Shown: in pieces, positions 8,555 through 17,499 of the stretch
How the letters are laid out: each line of letters starts with the position of its first letter
How positions within the stretch are numbered: the stretch's first letter is position 1
Assembly (NCBI GenBank): GCA_016704325.1
Contig: JADJAG010000004.1
Span: 558,001-622,000, forward strand
From: Chitinophagaceae bacterium
GTDB taxonomy: Bacteria > Bacteroidota > Bacteroidia > Chitinophagales > UBA10324
Length of the DNA: 64,000 nt
Direction of reading: 5' to 3'
Program-made: the position numbers and the translations under genes
Notes under the pieces: model-generated
The model's database searches: none
What the model saw: only the letters and a program-made list of their open reading frames with translations
What the model was told of the DNA's origin: nothing

Positions 8555-8989
8555 ATGTCATTCGTCAAAATATGGATTCATGCAGTATGGGGCACCAAAA
8601 ACCGTGAGCCAGTACTTACACCTGAGGTAAGAATTAACCTCTTTAGGCACATTAAAGAAAAAGGAGTAGAAAGAGATAACGATATTGATTTTATCAATGG
8701 ATATTTGAACCATGCGCATTGCCTGTGCCTGCTAAGTGCAAGCATGAGCATTTCTACTTTGATACAAAATATCAAAGGAGAATCTTCCCATTGGGCGAAT
8801 CAACAGCACTTGTTAAAAGGAAAACTGAGATGGGCAGATGAATATTATGCTGCCTCTGTTAGTGAATCACAAGTGGAAAAAGTCAGGGACTACATACGTA
8901 ACCAGGAAGCGCACCACCGTAAGCAGACTTTTGATGATGAATGTAAAGAATTCATGAGAAAGTATGGATTCACAAAAGGTCAGGGCTAA
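8555..8989 (+). CDS. Second REP-associated tyrosine transposase, different subfamily
   Basis: 144 residues starting at the ATG 17 bp after the dnaE stop. This is a Y1 HUH transposase with the HUH motif LNHAHCLCLL (H53, H55) and the helix RDYIRNQEAHH giving tyrosine Y113 and Q117. The segment SVSESQVEKVRDYIRNQ is typical of Bacteroidota IS200-like proteins. It differs clearly from the RAYT at 4012, and its surrounding repeats are a different palindrome family. It lies between dnaE and the S24 repressor gene, on the same strand. It probably acts on the hairpins at 9007-9273. That is inferred from position only. Confidence 0.87.
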   Translation: MSFVKIWIHAVWGTKNREPVLTPEVRINLFRHIKEKGVERDNDIDFINGYLNHAHCLCLLSASMSISTLIQNIKGESSHWANQQHLLKGKLRWADEYYAASVSESQVEKVRDYIRNQEAHHRKQTFDDECKEFMRKYGFTKGQG

Positions 8990-9006
8990 AGCCCCTTCAT
9001 GATAAT

Positions 9007-9044
9007 GATCTAATCACCGCCCTAAAGGGTGGTGTTATTAGATC
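9007..9044. repeat. Long hairpin just downstream of the second RAYT
   Basis: The arms GATCTAAT-CACCGCCCT and AGGGTGGTG-(TT)-ATTAGATC pair around an AA loop with one mismatch and a 2-nt bulge. A smaller hairpin (GGGCT-AA-AGCCC) overlaps the RAYT stop codon at about 8984-8995. They could be transposase recognition hairpins or a terminator. No T-run follows, which favours the first. Confidence 0.6.
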
Positions 9045-9054
9045 GCAAAACACA

Positions 9055-9274
9055 CATCCCCAAACCCCACCCTTCAGGGTGGGGCAAAGAGGAAGAAGAA
9101 CATAGCACCAATCACAATCATCCCCAAACCCCACCCTTCAGGGTGGGGCAAAGAGGAAGAAGAACATAGCACCAATCACAATCATCCCCAAACCCCACCC
9201 TTCAGGGTGGGGCAGGAAGAAGAACATAATACTAATCAACAATCATCCCCAAACCCCACCCTTCAGGGTGGGGC
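9055..9274 (+). repeat. REP-B tandem array, four copies
   Basis: Four copies of catccccaaaccccaccctt-cagggtgggg, with 20-bp palindromic cores at 9065-9084, 9129-9148, 9193-9212 and 9254-9273 (period 61-64 bp). The linkers are also near-identical (aagaggaagaagaacatagc), so this is a tandem amplification. The last copy ends 25 bp before the S24 repressor start. Confidence 0.85.
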
Positions 9275-9277
9275 AGG

Positions 9278-9290
9278 GATACAAAGTATC
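9278..9290. promoter_or_regulatory. Short palindrome upstream of the S24 repressor gene
   Basis: GATAC-AAA-GTATC, a perfect 5-3-5 palindrome 8 bp before the ATG at 9299. It could be an autoregulatory operator, but it is short, and its sequence differs from the dinB palindrome. Confidence 0.3.
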
Positions 9291-9298
9291 ACTCAACC

Positions 9299-10111
9299 AT
9301 GATCTTCAGCAACAACGTCAAACTCCTCCGTACCCGCAAAAGCAAAACGCAGGACATCGTAGCCCGCGAACTGGGCATGAGCCGCTCTACCCTCAACAGC
9401 TATGAAAATGGCAGTGTGAAAAACCCAACGCTGGAAGCTTTGATGGGCTTCTCGAAATATTACAAAGTGTCAATTGATACTTTGGTGAAAATGGATTTGG
9501 GGAAACTTTCAGGTTTTCAATTGTCGGAACTGGAACGTGGTCACGATGTGTACATCACCGGCAGCAAGTTGCGTGTGCTGGCTACTACCGTCGACAGCGG
9601 CAACCATGAAAACATTGAAGCCGTGAATGTGAAAGCGAAAGCAGGGTACCGGAATGGTTATGCCGATCCTGATTTTATTAAGAAGCTGCCGACGTTTCAG
9701 TTACCAATACTCTTCAACGACCGTAAGTACCGCATGTTCCAGATAGACGGCGATTCGATGTTGCCCATCCCAAACCAAAGCTGGGTGATCGGTGAATATG
9801 TAGAGAACTGGCACGACATCAAAAACGGCCATGCCTACATCCTGCTCACACAGGAAGACGGCATCGTGTTCAAGGTCGCTTTCAACCACCTGCGCAAGAA
9901 GAAAAAACTGGAGTTGCATTCACTCAACAACGAATTCAAACCATACGTGCTGGAAGTAAGTGAAGTGAAGGAAGTCTGGAAATTCTGCAACTACATCAGC
10001 AGCGAATTACCCGAACCTGTTAAACACAAAGATGAATTACTGGGCCTGGTGGAGAAAATGGAAGAGGAGCTGATGATTATTAAGAATAAGTTGAAGGTGG
10101 AGGTGGTATAA
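9299..10111 (+). CDS. LexA-like transcriptional repressor: XRE helix-turn-helix plus S24 autopeptidase
   Basis: 270 residues. Residues about 5-62 form an XRE/Cro-type helix-turn-helix (RELGMSRSTLNSYENG). Residues about 110-235 form an S24 peptidase domain with the Ala-Gly self-cleavage site KAKAGY (A115-G116), the nucleophile in DGDSM (S153) and the general base in VFKVAF (K192). A coiled-coil tail ends the protein. Such proteins repress SOS-type genes until RecA-DNA filaments provoke self-cleavage. Bacteroidota often encode one beside dinB/dnaE cassettes in place of classical LexA. Here it is on the same strand as both polymerases and is the likely regulator of the palindrome before dinB. 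Mechanism is from family knowledge. The target is inferred. Confidence 0.9.
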   Translation: MIFSNNVKLLRTRKSKTQDIVARELGMSRSTLNSYENGSVKNPTLEALMGFSKYYKVSIDTLVKMDLGKLSGFQLSELERGHDVYITGSKLRVLATTVDSGNHENIEAVNVKAKAGYRNGYADPDFIKKLPTFQLPILFNDRKYRMFQIDGDSMLPIPNQSWVIGEYVENWHDIKNGHAYILLTQEDGIVFKVAFNHLRKKKKLELHSLNNEFKPYVLEVSEVKEVWKFCNYISSELPEPVKHKDELLGLVEKMEEELMIIKNKLKVEVV

Positions 10112-10174
10112 TCCGTTTTTTGACTCAGCTTCTATGACTTTTATAAGCCAACAAAATTTTCATAAATTTATACC

Positions 10175-10402
10175 ATGCAAGTAGAAATAGACATTGAATT
10201 TGACCAATTACTTAGAATCATAAGAACCTTACCGTCCGGACAACTAAAGCTACTTAAATCAGAAATTGAAAGAGAGAGGAACCTGAGCAAGCAGAAAGTA
10301 GATTTAGAGACTTTACTTATGAATGGACCAATTGCGACAAAAAAGCAAGTGGCAGTTATTAAAAAAAATAGAAAAGCAATCAACCAATGGAGGACAAAAT
10401 AA
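10175..10402 (+). CDS. Antitoxin of a VapBC-type pair
   Basis: 75 residues, mostly helical and highly charged (SEIERERNLSKQKVDLE, KKNRKAINQW). It overlaps the downstream PIN-domain gene by 16 bp, the usual coupled arrangement of antitoxin and toxin. No DNA-binding motif can be named with certainty. The identification rests on size, charge and overlap. Its ATG is preceded by AT-rich DNA (cataaatttatacc). Confidence 0.75.
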   Translation: MQVEIDIEFDQLLRIIRTLPSGQLKLLKSEIERERNLSKQKVDLETLLMNGPIATKKQVAVIKKNRKAINQWRTK

Positions 10403-10809
10403 TATTGGTTGACACCTCCATTCTTATAGATTTTTATCGCAAAACGGATAAGTCCAAATCGGCCTGGATCGCATTGGTCAGGCAAGGATTTGAATTTGCT
10501 ATATCTGCTATCACAAAATACGAAATCTATTGTGGGGCTACACCAGCACAATTAGTATTCTGGGAAAATGTGTTGCAAAATATGATAGTGCTTTCCTTTG
10601 ATGCTGCTACAGCAAAAACGGCCGTTGATATTAATAATGGGTTGAAGCGTAAAAGAAAGCAGATAGACATAGCTGACCTTTTTATCGCTTCAACAGCCAT
10701 CATATATCAATTGCCATTTGCAACTTTAAACAAGAAGCATTTTGACAGAATTGATGAGTTGAAGATGGTAGAATGGGCAAATCCCCAAAAACATCCGACT
10801 TCCGACTAA
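10387..10809 (+). CDS. VapC-like PIN-domain endoribonuclease toxin
   Basis: 140 residues, typical VapC length. The PIN acidic residues are present: LVDTSILIDF (D9), TKYEIY (E46), DIADLFIA (D94/D97) and LNKKHFDRI (D120). Family members cleave tRNA or rRNA when freed from the antitoxin. It is translated from an ATG inside the end of the antitoxin gene, and its 3' end converges on the minus-strand gene that follows 15 bp later. A stability or stress role next to the SOS repressor is possible but not shown. Confidence 0.88.
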   Translation: MEDKIILVDTSILIDFYRKTDKSKSAWIALVRQGFEFAISAITKYEIYCGATPAQLVFWENVLQNMIVLSFDAATAKTAVDINNGLKRKRKQIDIADLFIASTAIIYQLPFATLNKKHFDRIDELKMVEWANPQKHPTSD

Positions 10810-10824
10810 CTACTTCCGACTACC

Positions 10825-12702
10825 TCACTCGCTCTTCACCACCTTCTTCATCTCCACCTGATCACCCGATCTTAAAACGCAGAAATAGAATCCTGCACCC
10901 AATTGCGATGCATCCACATGCAACAGGTGTTTACCGGACGCAAGACTTTCATCAGCCACCGTCTTCACTATCCTGCCCGAAACGTCGGTAATTGTCAGCA
11001 ATACCGGAGCCGCTTCTTCCAGTGAAAAAGAAATATCAAATGCCTGGCTGAAAGGATTGGGATAAACCATCATCTCTTCCACTTCCCCTGTCACTACCAT
11101 CGGCACATCATTTTCTTTGCAACCCAATCCACCACTGTTAAAAGTGTACCAGGCGGAGAAATTGGTATTCGCACCTGAATTACATTTTGCTTTTACCCTG
11201 AACTTATAACTGATGCATCCCGATAAACCAGTAACAGCGAGTGAATTCACAGGCGAGGTCAACGTTTGCGTTACACCGGTTGCATTGTTTTTGAACTTCA
11301 CAGTATACAAACTTGCATACTCATCACTCCAATGGAGTGTGGCACTCGTGGCCGTCACATTGTCTGCGAATAATCCAACCGGGATCACGCATTGAGACAG
11401 GGTAGTTTTTTTCAATGAAGTATTGATAACCGTATTCACGCCATTGCCAAGTACAACACCGGTAATGGTTTTTGTGTGATAACCGGATTTTGTAAATGTT
11501 ACACTATAGGTACCTGCAGTGGCGTATCCGGTTTTATAGTTGCCGGAAAGGTCAGTAGTCACAGTAGTATTATTTGCACCCACAATGGCCACGCTCACTC
11601 CGTTTAAATTTGCACCACCGGTATAATCTGTTACTTTACCGTTTAGCAAGGCAGCCTGTACATAGTTTACTCCCAACACAAACAGTCCTTCTTCAATATC
11701 AGCAGCTATAATGTTGCCGGATGGCAGATAAGGATACGTATCCCAACAGCCATTATAACCACTCCCTGAAAGAGGAGAAGTATCATAGCTGCCTACTTTA
11801 ATCAGGTTGGTTGGGTCTCTTGCATCTGTAATAATAACCCCATCACGGTAGTAACCATTTACAAGAAAATTTCCTTTTACATGCACATTGTGCGCTATAC
11901 TATTGGTTCCGGGATTGGCCTGGAAACGATCTACTTCGCTAATGTTACCCAGGTTAGATACATTGTAGGATGCGATGTAAGAGTTGTTCACCTCATCGGT
12001 TGTAAACAGGTACTTGCCGTTATCCGATAAGGCAGTGTTATGCGTGAAGTTACCCGGAGTAGATTGTGATGCAAGCACAACGGGTGCTGCCTTGTTGGCG
12101 ACATTCACCACCTTAAATTGCCCGCTGTAAATCTGTGCAGTCCACATGGTGTCATTTCTTGCGAAGCAATCATGAACATAACCATTCGTATAGGTGCCGA
12201 TATGTGTTGGGTTCATAGGGTTGGTATTCAGGTTAAGGAACAATACACCACCAACTCCCACATTAGAACCGTTGATATAGGCAATTCCATCTTCATCAAT
12301 AAACAAGGTATGTCCTGTTGATAATCCGAGTGAACCTCCCGTCCAGTTTACATAGGAAACCGCATTGGGAAGATTGGAGAGATCAACGATAAGTAATCCG
12401 CCACCTGTTTCATTCACTACATAGGCATAATGGCTCCATGTTTTTACTTCATGCCAATAGGAGTTGCTGGTAGGCACAAACTGCACCTGCACCGGGTTTG
12501 TCGGAACAGTTACATTCACAATGGATAATCCATTGTATGCTCCAACTAAAGCATATTCATTGCCATTGCCATCGGCATAGCCCCAAAGGCTGCCGATGTC
12601 ATTGGAATAAGTGTACTTTCCCAATAACGACATGTTCTGTTGGGCAAGAGCAGGTGCGGTAAGCATAAAGAGTAATAATAAAAGGTGGCTAATTTTTTTC
12701 AT
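10825..12702 (-). CDS. T9SS-exported choice-of-anchor B beta-propeller protein
   Basis: 625 residues. Signal peptide (1-20, ends ALAQQ). Residues about 25-350 form LVIVD-type propeller repeats of the choice-of-anchor B family (GLSIVNVT, GLLIVDLSNL, DGVIITDARDP). A carboxypeptidase-regulatory-like beta domain (about 353-430, LNGKVTDYTGG) and a fibronectin-III-like domain (about 437-525) follow. The T9SS type A sorting tail is at about 545-625 (MMVYPNPFSQAFDISF, GFYFCVLRSGD, KKVVKS). It is probably exported through the outer membrane and attached to the surface. The substrate or partner is unknown. It stands alone and has no visible catalytic motif. Confidence 0.88.
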   Translation of the reverse strand: MKKISHLLLLLFMLTAPALAQQNMSLLGKYTYSNDIGSLWGYADGNGNEYALVGAYNGLSIVNVTVPTNPVQVQFVPTSNSYWHEVKTWSHYAYVVNETGGGLLIVDLSNLPNAVSYVNWTGGSLGLSTGHTLFIDEDGIAYINGSNVGVGGVLFLNLNTNPMNPTHIGTYTNGYVHDCFARNDTMWTAQIYSGQFKVVNVANKAAPVVLASQSTPGNFTHNTALSDNGKYLFTTDEVNNSYIASYNVSNLGNISEVDRFQANPGTNSIAHNVHVKGNFLVNGYYRDGVIITDARDPTNLIKVGSYDTSPLSGSGYNGCWDTYPYLPSGNIIAADIEEGLFVLGVNYVQAALLNGKVTDYTGGANLNGVSVAIVGANNTTVTTDLSGNYKTGYATAGTYSVTFTKSGYHTKTITGVVLGNGVNTVINTSLKKTTLSQCVIPVGLFADNVTATSATLHWSDEYASLYTVKFKNNATGVTQTLTSPVNSLAVTGLSGCISYKFRVKAKCNSGANTNFSAWYTFNSGGLGCKENDVPMVVTGEVEEMMVYPNPFSQAFDISFSLEEAAPVLLTITDVSGRIVKTVADESLASGKHLLHVDASQLGAGFYFCVLRSGDQVEMKKVVKSE

Positions 12703-12926
12703 TGCAGGAGGGGGATTTTGGGCGTAAATTATTACTAAAATTGAGAAGAGTAAACAGGACTTGAGTCATTTGGTAAATTCCCTTGACGGAATAGCCGCAA
12801 AATAGTTTCCCGGCATAATCAAAAGGATGTGCCGATCTGACTGAGTAATAATTGTTTCCAATTAACATTATGCTGGCAGCATGGGCAAGCGGCCACCAAC
12901 TAACAGAATTAATTGAAGTGGCAGGT

Positions 12927-13535
12927 CTAATAAAATCTTAAAGCAACAAGCTGACTCATCAACCCAATAAAATAACCTAAAGTTATTTCTGGAAGATTAT
13001 GTGCGCCTGTCAAAATACGGCTGCTGCCAACAATGCCTGCAAGCAATGCGATAGCCATGAGCAAAAAAGTATAGTTGCCTTGTGAAAGCAGGCACATGGC
13101 AAGCGTAAGTAAAAACAGGCAGGCCATGGAAGCTGTATGAATACTCACTTTTCTGAAAATATTAATGAGAAAACAGGCAAATAAAGTGATGGTGGCACCT
13201 AAGATCACAATGTTCAGAATTTCCGGCAGTCCTGATTTCCGGAATACCACATATGTCCAGATATACATGGCCCCGCTGGTGATATAAGGTACGATTCGCT
13301 CCTGTTGAGAATCCATTTGTAAAGACTTCACAAAGCCCAGCTTCCAGATCAGCAGGATGGCAATTACAGGAAAAAGGAAGGTATTAATGAAAACGGTTAA
13401 GAAAATTTTACCGAGGTCGGTTGTATCATAACTGGAAAACAACAACGGGTTTGTCCAATAGATCAGCAGAAAGGCATAGGTAGGTAATATCAGCGGATGA
13501 AAAATGAAAGCGATAATTTTTGCAGGAAGTTGCAC
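12927..13535 (-). CDS. PAP2-like integral membrane protein
   Basis: 202 residues with about six hydrophobic segments. The C-terminal SSRILTGAHNLPEITLGYFIG resembles the last motif of membrane-bound PAP2 lipid phosphatases (SR-x5-H-x3-[DE]-x2-G). The first phosphatase motif (KxxxxxxRP) is not obvious: only QERIVPY is present. Catalysis is therefore uncertain, although similar proteins in Bacteroidota are annotated as PAP2 family. The gene follows rpoN by 36 bp in the same direction and may be cotranscribed with it. Confidence 0.6.
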   Translation of the reverse strand: MQLPAKIIAFIFHPLILPTYAFLLIYWTNPLLFSSYDTTDLGKIFLTVFINTFLFPVIAILLIWKLGFVKSLQMDSQQERIVPYITSGAMYIWTYVVFRKSGLPEILNIVILGATITLFACFLINIFRKVSIHTASMACLFLLTLAMCLLSQGNYTFLLMAIALLAGIVGSSRILTGAHNLPEITLGYFIGLMSQLVALRFY

Positions 13536-13571
13536 GAAATGGTATTGACAGGGGTTGAAATTATTTTCGGA

Positions 13572-15137
13572 TCAGAGCTCTTTTCTTAATCTCGCCACAG
13601 GTATTTCCAGTTGCTCCCTGTATTTTGCAACCGTACGCCTTGCAATGTTGTAGCCCTTTTCTTTCAGCAAATCAGTGAGCTTCTCATCCGACAACGGTTT
13701 CTTTTTGTTTTCTACGGAGATCATATCGAGCAGAATCTTTTTCACTTCGCGCGTTGATACTTCTTCACCGGAATCGGTTGACAATGATTCTGAAAAAAAC
13801 GATTTTAATCGTAAGGTACCCCATTCGGTCTGAGCATATTTGCTGTTGGCTACACGTGAAACCGTGGATATATCAAGTCCGGTCGTTTCTGCAATATCTT
13901 TCAATATCATAGGCCGCAATTTCGTTTCATCACCACTCACCAGGTAGTCATACTGGTATTCCATAATTGCATTCATCGTGAGCAATAATGTTTGCTGTCT
14001 TTGTCTTATGGCATCAATGAACCATTTTGCTGAATCAATTTTTTGTTTGATAAACATCACGGCCTCGCGCTGTTGCCTGTCTTTCTTTGTACCCTTCTGA
14101 TAATCCCGCAGCATATCCCGGAACTGCTGACTGATGCGCAGGTCAGGCACATTCATCTGGTTGAGCGACAGTTCCAACTCGCCATCCGTATTTGAAATGT
14201 AGAAATCAGGGATGATAATTTTTTCCAAATCACCGGCACCTGTATAGGCACTTCCCGGTTTTGGATTGAGGTGGATGATGGTGTTAATTACTTGCTTAAA
14301 AAGTTCGTCGTCTATTTCCAGCTGCTTTTGAAGCTTCTCATAATGCTTCTTCACAAATTCATCAAAGTAGTCCCTGATAACCTTGATGGCAAGCACTTTT
14401 ATTTCCGGGTTGTTTGCTTTTCTGTCCAGTTGTAACAGCAGACACTCCTTTAAGTCCCGGCATCCTGTTCCGGGCGGATCAAAATGCTGAATGATCTTTA
14501 ACACATCATCCAGTTCTTTTTCAGTGCACGTTACATTTTGTGAAAACGCCAGGTCGTCAACCATAGCATCCAGTGAACGACGCAGATAACCATCATCATC
14601 AATACTTCCGATAATATATTCACCAAGTGCATGCAAATGTTCGTCCAGTTCTTCCATACCTAACTGCTCTTCCAGGTATTCATGAAAGCTCCTGGAAACA
14701 GGCATTGGCATCACACGCTTGTCATCCTGCTCAGGGTAATTTTCATCACGCAACTTGTAATCAACGGTTTCATCATCGTCTGTATAATCGTTGAGATCAG
14801 GAGCATCATCCACAATCATTTCTTCATCTCTATCCACCTCGCTCTCTGCGGCTGGTGCCTCTTCCTCTACGTTGTTGTCAATTTCCGCCGTTTCCGTTTC
14901 TTCTGTCTTCTCTTCTTCTTCATCGCGGTCACCTTCCGTTTCTTCACTCTGCTTATCGTCCTGTTCTTCCTGCGAAGTATCATCATCCATCCCTTCTTCA
15001 AGGGCAGGGTTGGCTTCTAACTCCTCTTTGATCCGTTCTTCCAGCGAATCAGTTGGCACCTGCAACAGCTTAATGAGCTGTATCTGCTGCGGTGACAGCT
15101 TCTGCAACATCTTCTGAAATTGTCCTTGCTTGAGCAT
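13572..15137 (-). CDS. rpoN: RNA polymerase sigma-54 factor
   Basis: 521 residues. Region I is glutamine- and leucine-rich (MLKQGQFQKMLQKLSPQQ, QLIKLLQ). An acidic region II with long Glu/Asp runs covers about 48-125. The core-binding region (about 145-330) and the helix-turn-helix (about 425-450, ETTGLDISTVSRVANSKY) follow. The RpoN box near the end reads ARRTVAKYREQL. It directs transcription from -24/-12 promoters when activated by an AAA+ enhancer-binding protein, and no such activator is encoded in this window. The start at 15137 gives the standard N-terminus. Confidence 0.96.
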   Translation of the reverse strand: MLKQGQFQKMLQKLSPQQIQLIKLLQVPTDSLEERIKEELEANPALEEGMDDDTSQEEQDDKQSEETEGDRDEEEEKTEETETAEIDNNVEEEAPAAESEVDRDEEMIVDDAPDLNDYTDDDETVDYKLRDENYPEQDDKRVMPMPVSRSFHEYLEEQLGMEELDEHLHALGEYIIGSIDDDGYLRRSLDAMVDDLAFSQNVTCTEKELDDVLKIIQHFDPPGTGCRDLKECLLLQLDRKANNPEIKVLAIKVIRDYFDEFVKKHYEKLQKQLEIDDELFKQVINTIIHLNPKPGSAYTGAGDLEKIIIPDFYISNTDGELELSLNQMNVPDLRISQQFRDMLRDYQKGTKKDRQQREAVMFIKQKIDSAKWFIDAIRQRQQTLLLTMNAIMEYQYDYLVSGDETKLRPMILKDIAETTGLDISTVSRVANSKYAQTEWGTLRLKSFFSESLSTDSGEEVSTREVKKILLDMISVENKKKPLSDEKLTDLLKEKGYNIARRTVAKYREQLEIPVARLRKEL

Positions 15138-15289
15138 TATTGTTTGAAAGAATTAGACGGTGTAAAGATAACGACGAAACAACGTACCATAAAAGTTTTT
15201 ATGACGGCAGTGAACTCAAATTAATGGTTATTTTCGCCCCTTGGCCTGCCAGGCAGGTATCAGGATTTATTTGAAATTTTTTCAGCATT

Positions 15290-16813
15290 ATGAGAGCAAT
15301 ATACATAACAGATCTTTCCGGTCATGCAGGTGAGTCAGTAACCTTAAAGGGTTGGACTGCAAATAAGCGGTCGGGAAAAGGTATCTATTTTATCATACTG
15401 CGCGATGGTACCGGCTTTTGCCAGTGTGTGGTAGATGAGAAGCAGGTTGCTGCCGGGGACTTTGAAAATGCCGGTAAACTGACGATGGAAAGTTCATGCA
15501 TCATTTCCGGAAAAGTAGTAAAAGATGAACGGCAGATTGGGGGATATGAATTGCAGGCAAGACAGGTTTCCATTATAAGTATTGCAGAGGAATATCCCAT
15601 ATCGAAGAAGGAACATGGAGTAGATTTCCTGATGGACAAGCGCCACCTTTGGCTGCGGTCTCAACGACAGTGGGCAATATTGCGCATACGCAATGCCATG
15701 ATCTTTGCTATTCACCGTTTCTTTCAGCAGGAAGGATTTGTACAGGCCGATGCACCCATCTTTACCGGGAATGCTGTGGAAGGAACAAGCACCTTGTTTG
15801 AAACGGATTTTTATGGAAAGCCCGCTTACCTGTCGCAGTCAGGGCAATTGTATGGTGAAGCCATGGCAATGGCTTTGGGAAAAATTTACACCTTCGGCCC
15901 GACTTTTCGGGCAGAGAAATCAAAAACGAGAAGGCACCTGTCGGAGTTCTGGATGATAGAGCCTGAGATGGCATTCTTTGATCTTGATATGAATATGGAT
16001 CTGATCGAGTCCATGCTGAAGTTTGTTATTAAAGCGCTGTTGGCTGAATGCAGTAATGAATTTAAAATGATTGGGCGCGATACCACTATTCTTGAAAACC
16101 TGGTCGACAAAAAATTTCCGAGACTTACCTACGATGAAGCAGTACGCATCATCAAGGGTGAACAGGATGTGAACGGAAAGAATGCAATTATTTCCCTGGA
16201 AGAGGAACTGAAACTGGTGCAGGAGAAGAGGGCGGCTATCAAAGTGGAAATAACTGACCGGGAACAAAAAATGACCGTACCCGGAATGAAGAAGGGTGAA
16301 ATTGCTTTCAACCAAACTAAGATCGACAATTTGAAGAATGAGCTGAAAGACCTGGAAGAAGATGAAAGAAACATTCCGCAATGGATAAATTCAGCTAAGA
16401 CTTTTGAGTACGGCAACGACCTTGGAGGCAGCGATGAAACTGTGATTACAAGACTGTTTGATGTGCCGATATTGGTTTACAACTGGCCGCATGCGGTGAA
16501 AGCCTTTTACCTGAAACGTGACGAGGATCCACGTTGGGCAAAGGGTGTAGATGTGCTGGCACCGGAAGGTTACGGCGAAATTGTTGGCGGAGGTGAGCGG
16601 GAAACGGATATAGGATTGCTTACAGAAAAAATCATAGAGCATAAGCTGCCCATGCAGGCTTTTGAATGGTATCTTGATTTGCGCCGGTTCGGTTCTGTAC
16701 CACATTCAGGTTTTGGATTGGGGCTGGAACGCCTGATTGCCTGGGTTTGCAAACTTCCGCATGTAAGAGAAACAATACCGTTCCCGAGGATGTATGGCAG
16801 ACTGGAGCCTTGA
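15290..16813 (+). CDS. asnS: Asparaginyl-tRNA synthetase
   Basis: 507 residues, class II aminoacyl-tRNA synthetase charging tRNA-Asn. The N-terminal OB-fold anticodon-binding domain covers about 1-110 (VTLKGWTANKRSGKG). Motif 2 is FRAEKSKTRRHLSEFW near 205-220, and motif 3 is GFGLGLERLIAW near 483-494. A charged, coiled-coil-like insertion (about 300-365, ISLEEELKLVQEKRAAIK) lies between motifs 2 and 3, as seen in Bacteroidota AsnRS. It is divergent from rpoN with a 150-bp spacer that may hold both promoters. Confidence 0.96.
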   Translation: MRAIYITDLSGHAGESVTLKGWTANKRSGKGIYFIILRDGTGFCQCVVDEKQVAAGDFENAGKLTMESSCIISGKVVKDERQIGGYELQARQVSIISIAEEYPISKKEHGVDFLMDKRHLWLRSQRQWAILRIRNAMIFAIHRFFQQEGFVQADAPIFTGNAVEGTSTLFETDFYGKPAYLSQSGQLYGEAMAMALGKIYTFGPTFRAEKSKTRRHLSEFWMIEPEMAFFDLDMNMDLIESMLKFVIKALLAECSNEFKMIGRDTTILENLVDKKFPRLTYDEAVRIIKGEQDVNGKNAIISLEEELKLVQEKRAAIKVEITDREQKMTVPGMKKGEIAFNQTKIDNLKNELKDLEEDERNIPQWINSAKTFEYGNDLGGSDETVITRLFDVPILVYNWPHAVKAFYLKRDEDPRWAKGVDVLAPEGYGEIVGGGERETDIGLLTEKIIEHKLPMQAFEWYLDLRRFGSVPHSGFGLGLERLIAWVCKLPHVRETIPFPRMYGRLEP

Positions 16814-16936
16814 TTTGAATGAGGTGGAAGCCAGAGCTCAATATTTTGCGACGCCAAAGCGCTTAGAAGCAGAAATCATATTAGCTGTGCATCCTTTAGC
16901 GTTTTTTGCATGCTGCGGCAGCACAATTAATTCACA

Positions 16937-17455
16937 TCAATTACTGCCACAATCCTGGTCGGTATAAGCCAGCAGATTGGTATCAAATCCATTATTTCTT
17001 AAGCCTGTCAATATCTCGTTTAGTACTGTTGGTTCCATTTTCGGAGTCCGGCAAAGTATCCAGCAATACTTTCTGTTTTCTGTTCCTACTACAGCATAGG
17101 AATAGTCTTGTGCAAGATCAATGATCCAGTAATCGCCTTTTAAGGGCCAGAAGAATTGCACTTTCAGTTTGGCATTGTTGCTGCCTTTTACCACAAACGC
17201 TTTTCCTTTGATGCCGGAAATTTTTCCGTCTCCTTTTCTGCATTGATTATTTACGGTCAGATAGCCTTTATCACTGACACCATATTCAGCAGTCGTACAA
17301 CGGCAACCCTTTTGGAAACGCTGCGGAAAAGAAGCAATCTCATACCACTTACCTGCATAACGATTAATATCTACTGAGGCAACGGTTTCTAATGTTGGAT
17401 ATGACATGGTGCAGGAAATGAGAATCGTAATCAGGAAAAATTTAACGAGATACAT
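16937..17455 (-). CDS. Lipocalin-like lipoprotein (Blc family)
   Basis: 172 residues from the ATG at 17455, which gives a lipoprotein signal (MYLVKFFLITILISC). The frame is open back to 17500, but the extra 15 residues are not hydrophobic. The lipocalin signature is NRYAGKWYEIASFP near the start of the barrel, followed by YGVSDKGYLTVNNQC and DYWIIDLAQDYSYAVVG, which match bacterial outer-membrane lipocalin Blc. These bind lipids and are linked to envelope stress. It lies directly after the universal stress protein gene on the same strand, which fits a shared stress role. Confidence 0.9.
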   Translation of the reverse strand: MYLVKFFLITILISCTMSYPTLETVASVDINRYAGKWYEIASFPQRFQKGCRCTTAEYGVSDKGYLTVNNQCRKGDGKISGIKGKAFVVKGSNNAKLKVQFFWPLKGDYWIIDLAQDYSYAVVGTENRKYCWILCRTPKMEPTVLNEILTGLRNNGFDTNLLAYTDQDCGSN

Positions 17456-17499
17456 GCCGTAGCATTTATTGACGATTAATTTATGAGTTGCTGTGAACA

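Noticed and set aside
9055..9274. Four regularly spaced repeats with 61-64 bp period resembling a CRISPR array
   Set aside because: The spacers are almost identical to each other, and the repeat is a 20-bp palindrome beside a RAYT, so this is a tandem REP array.
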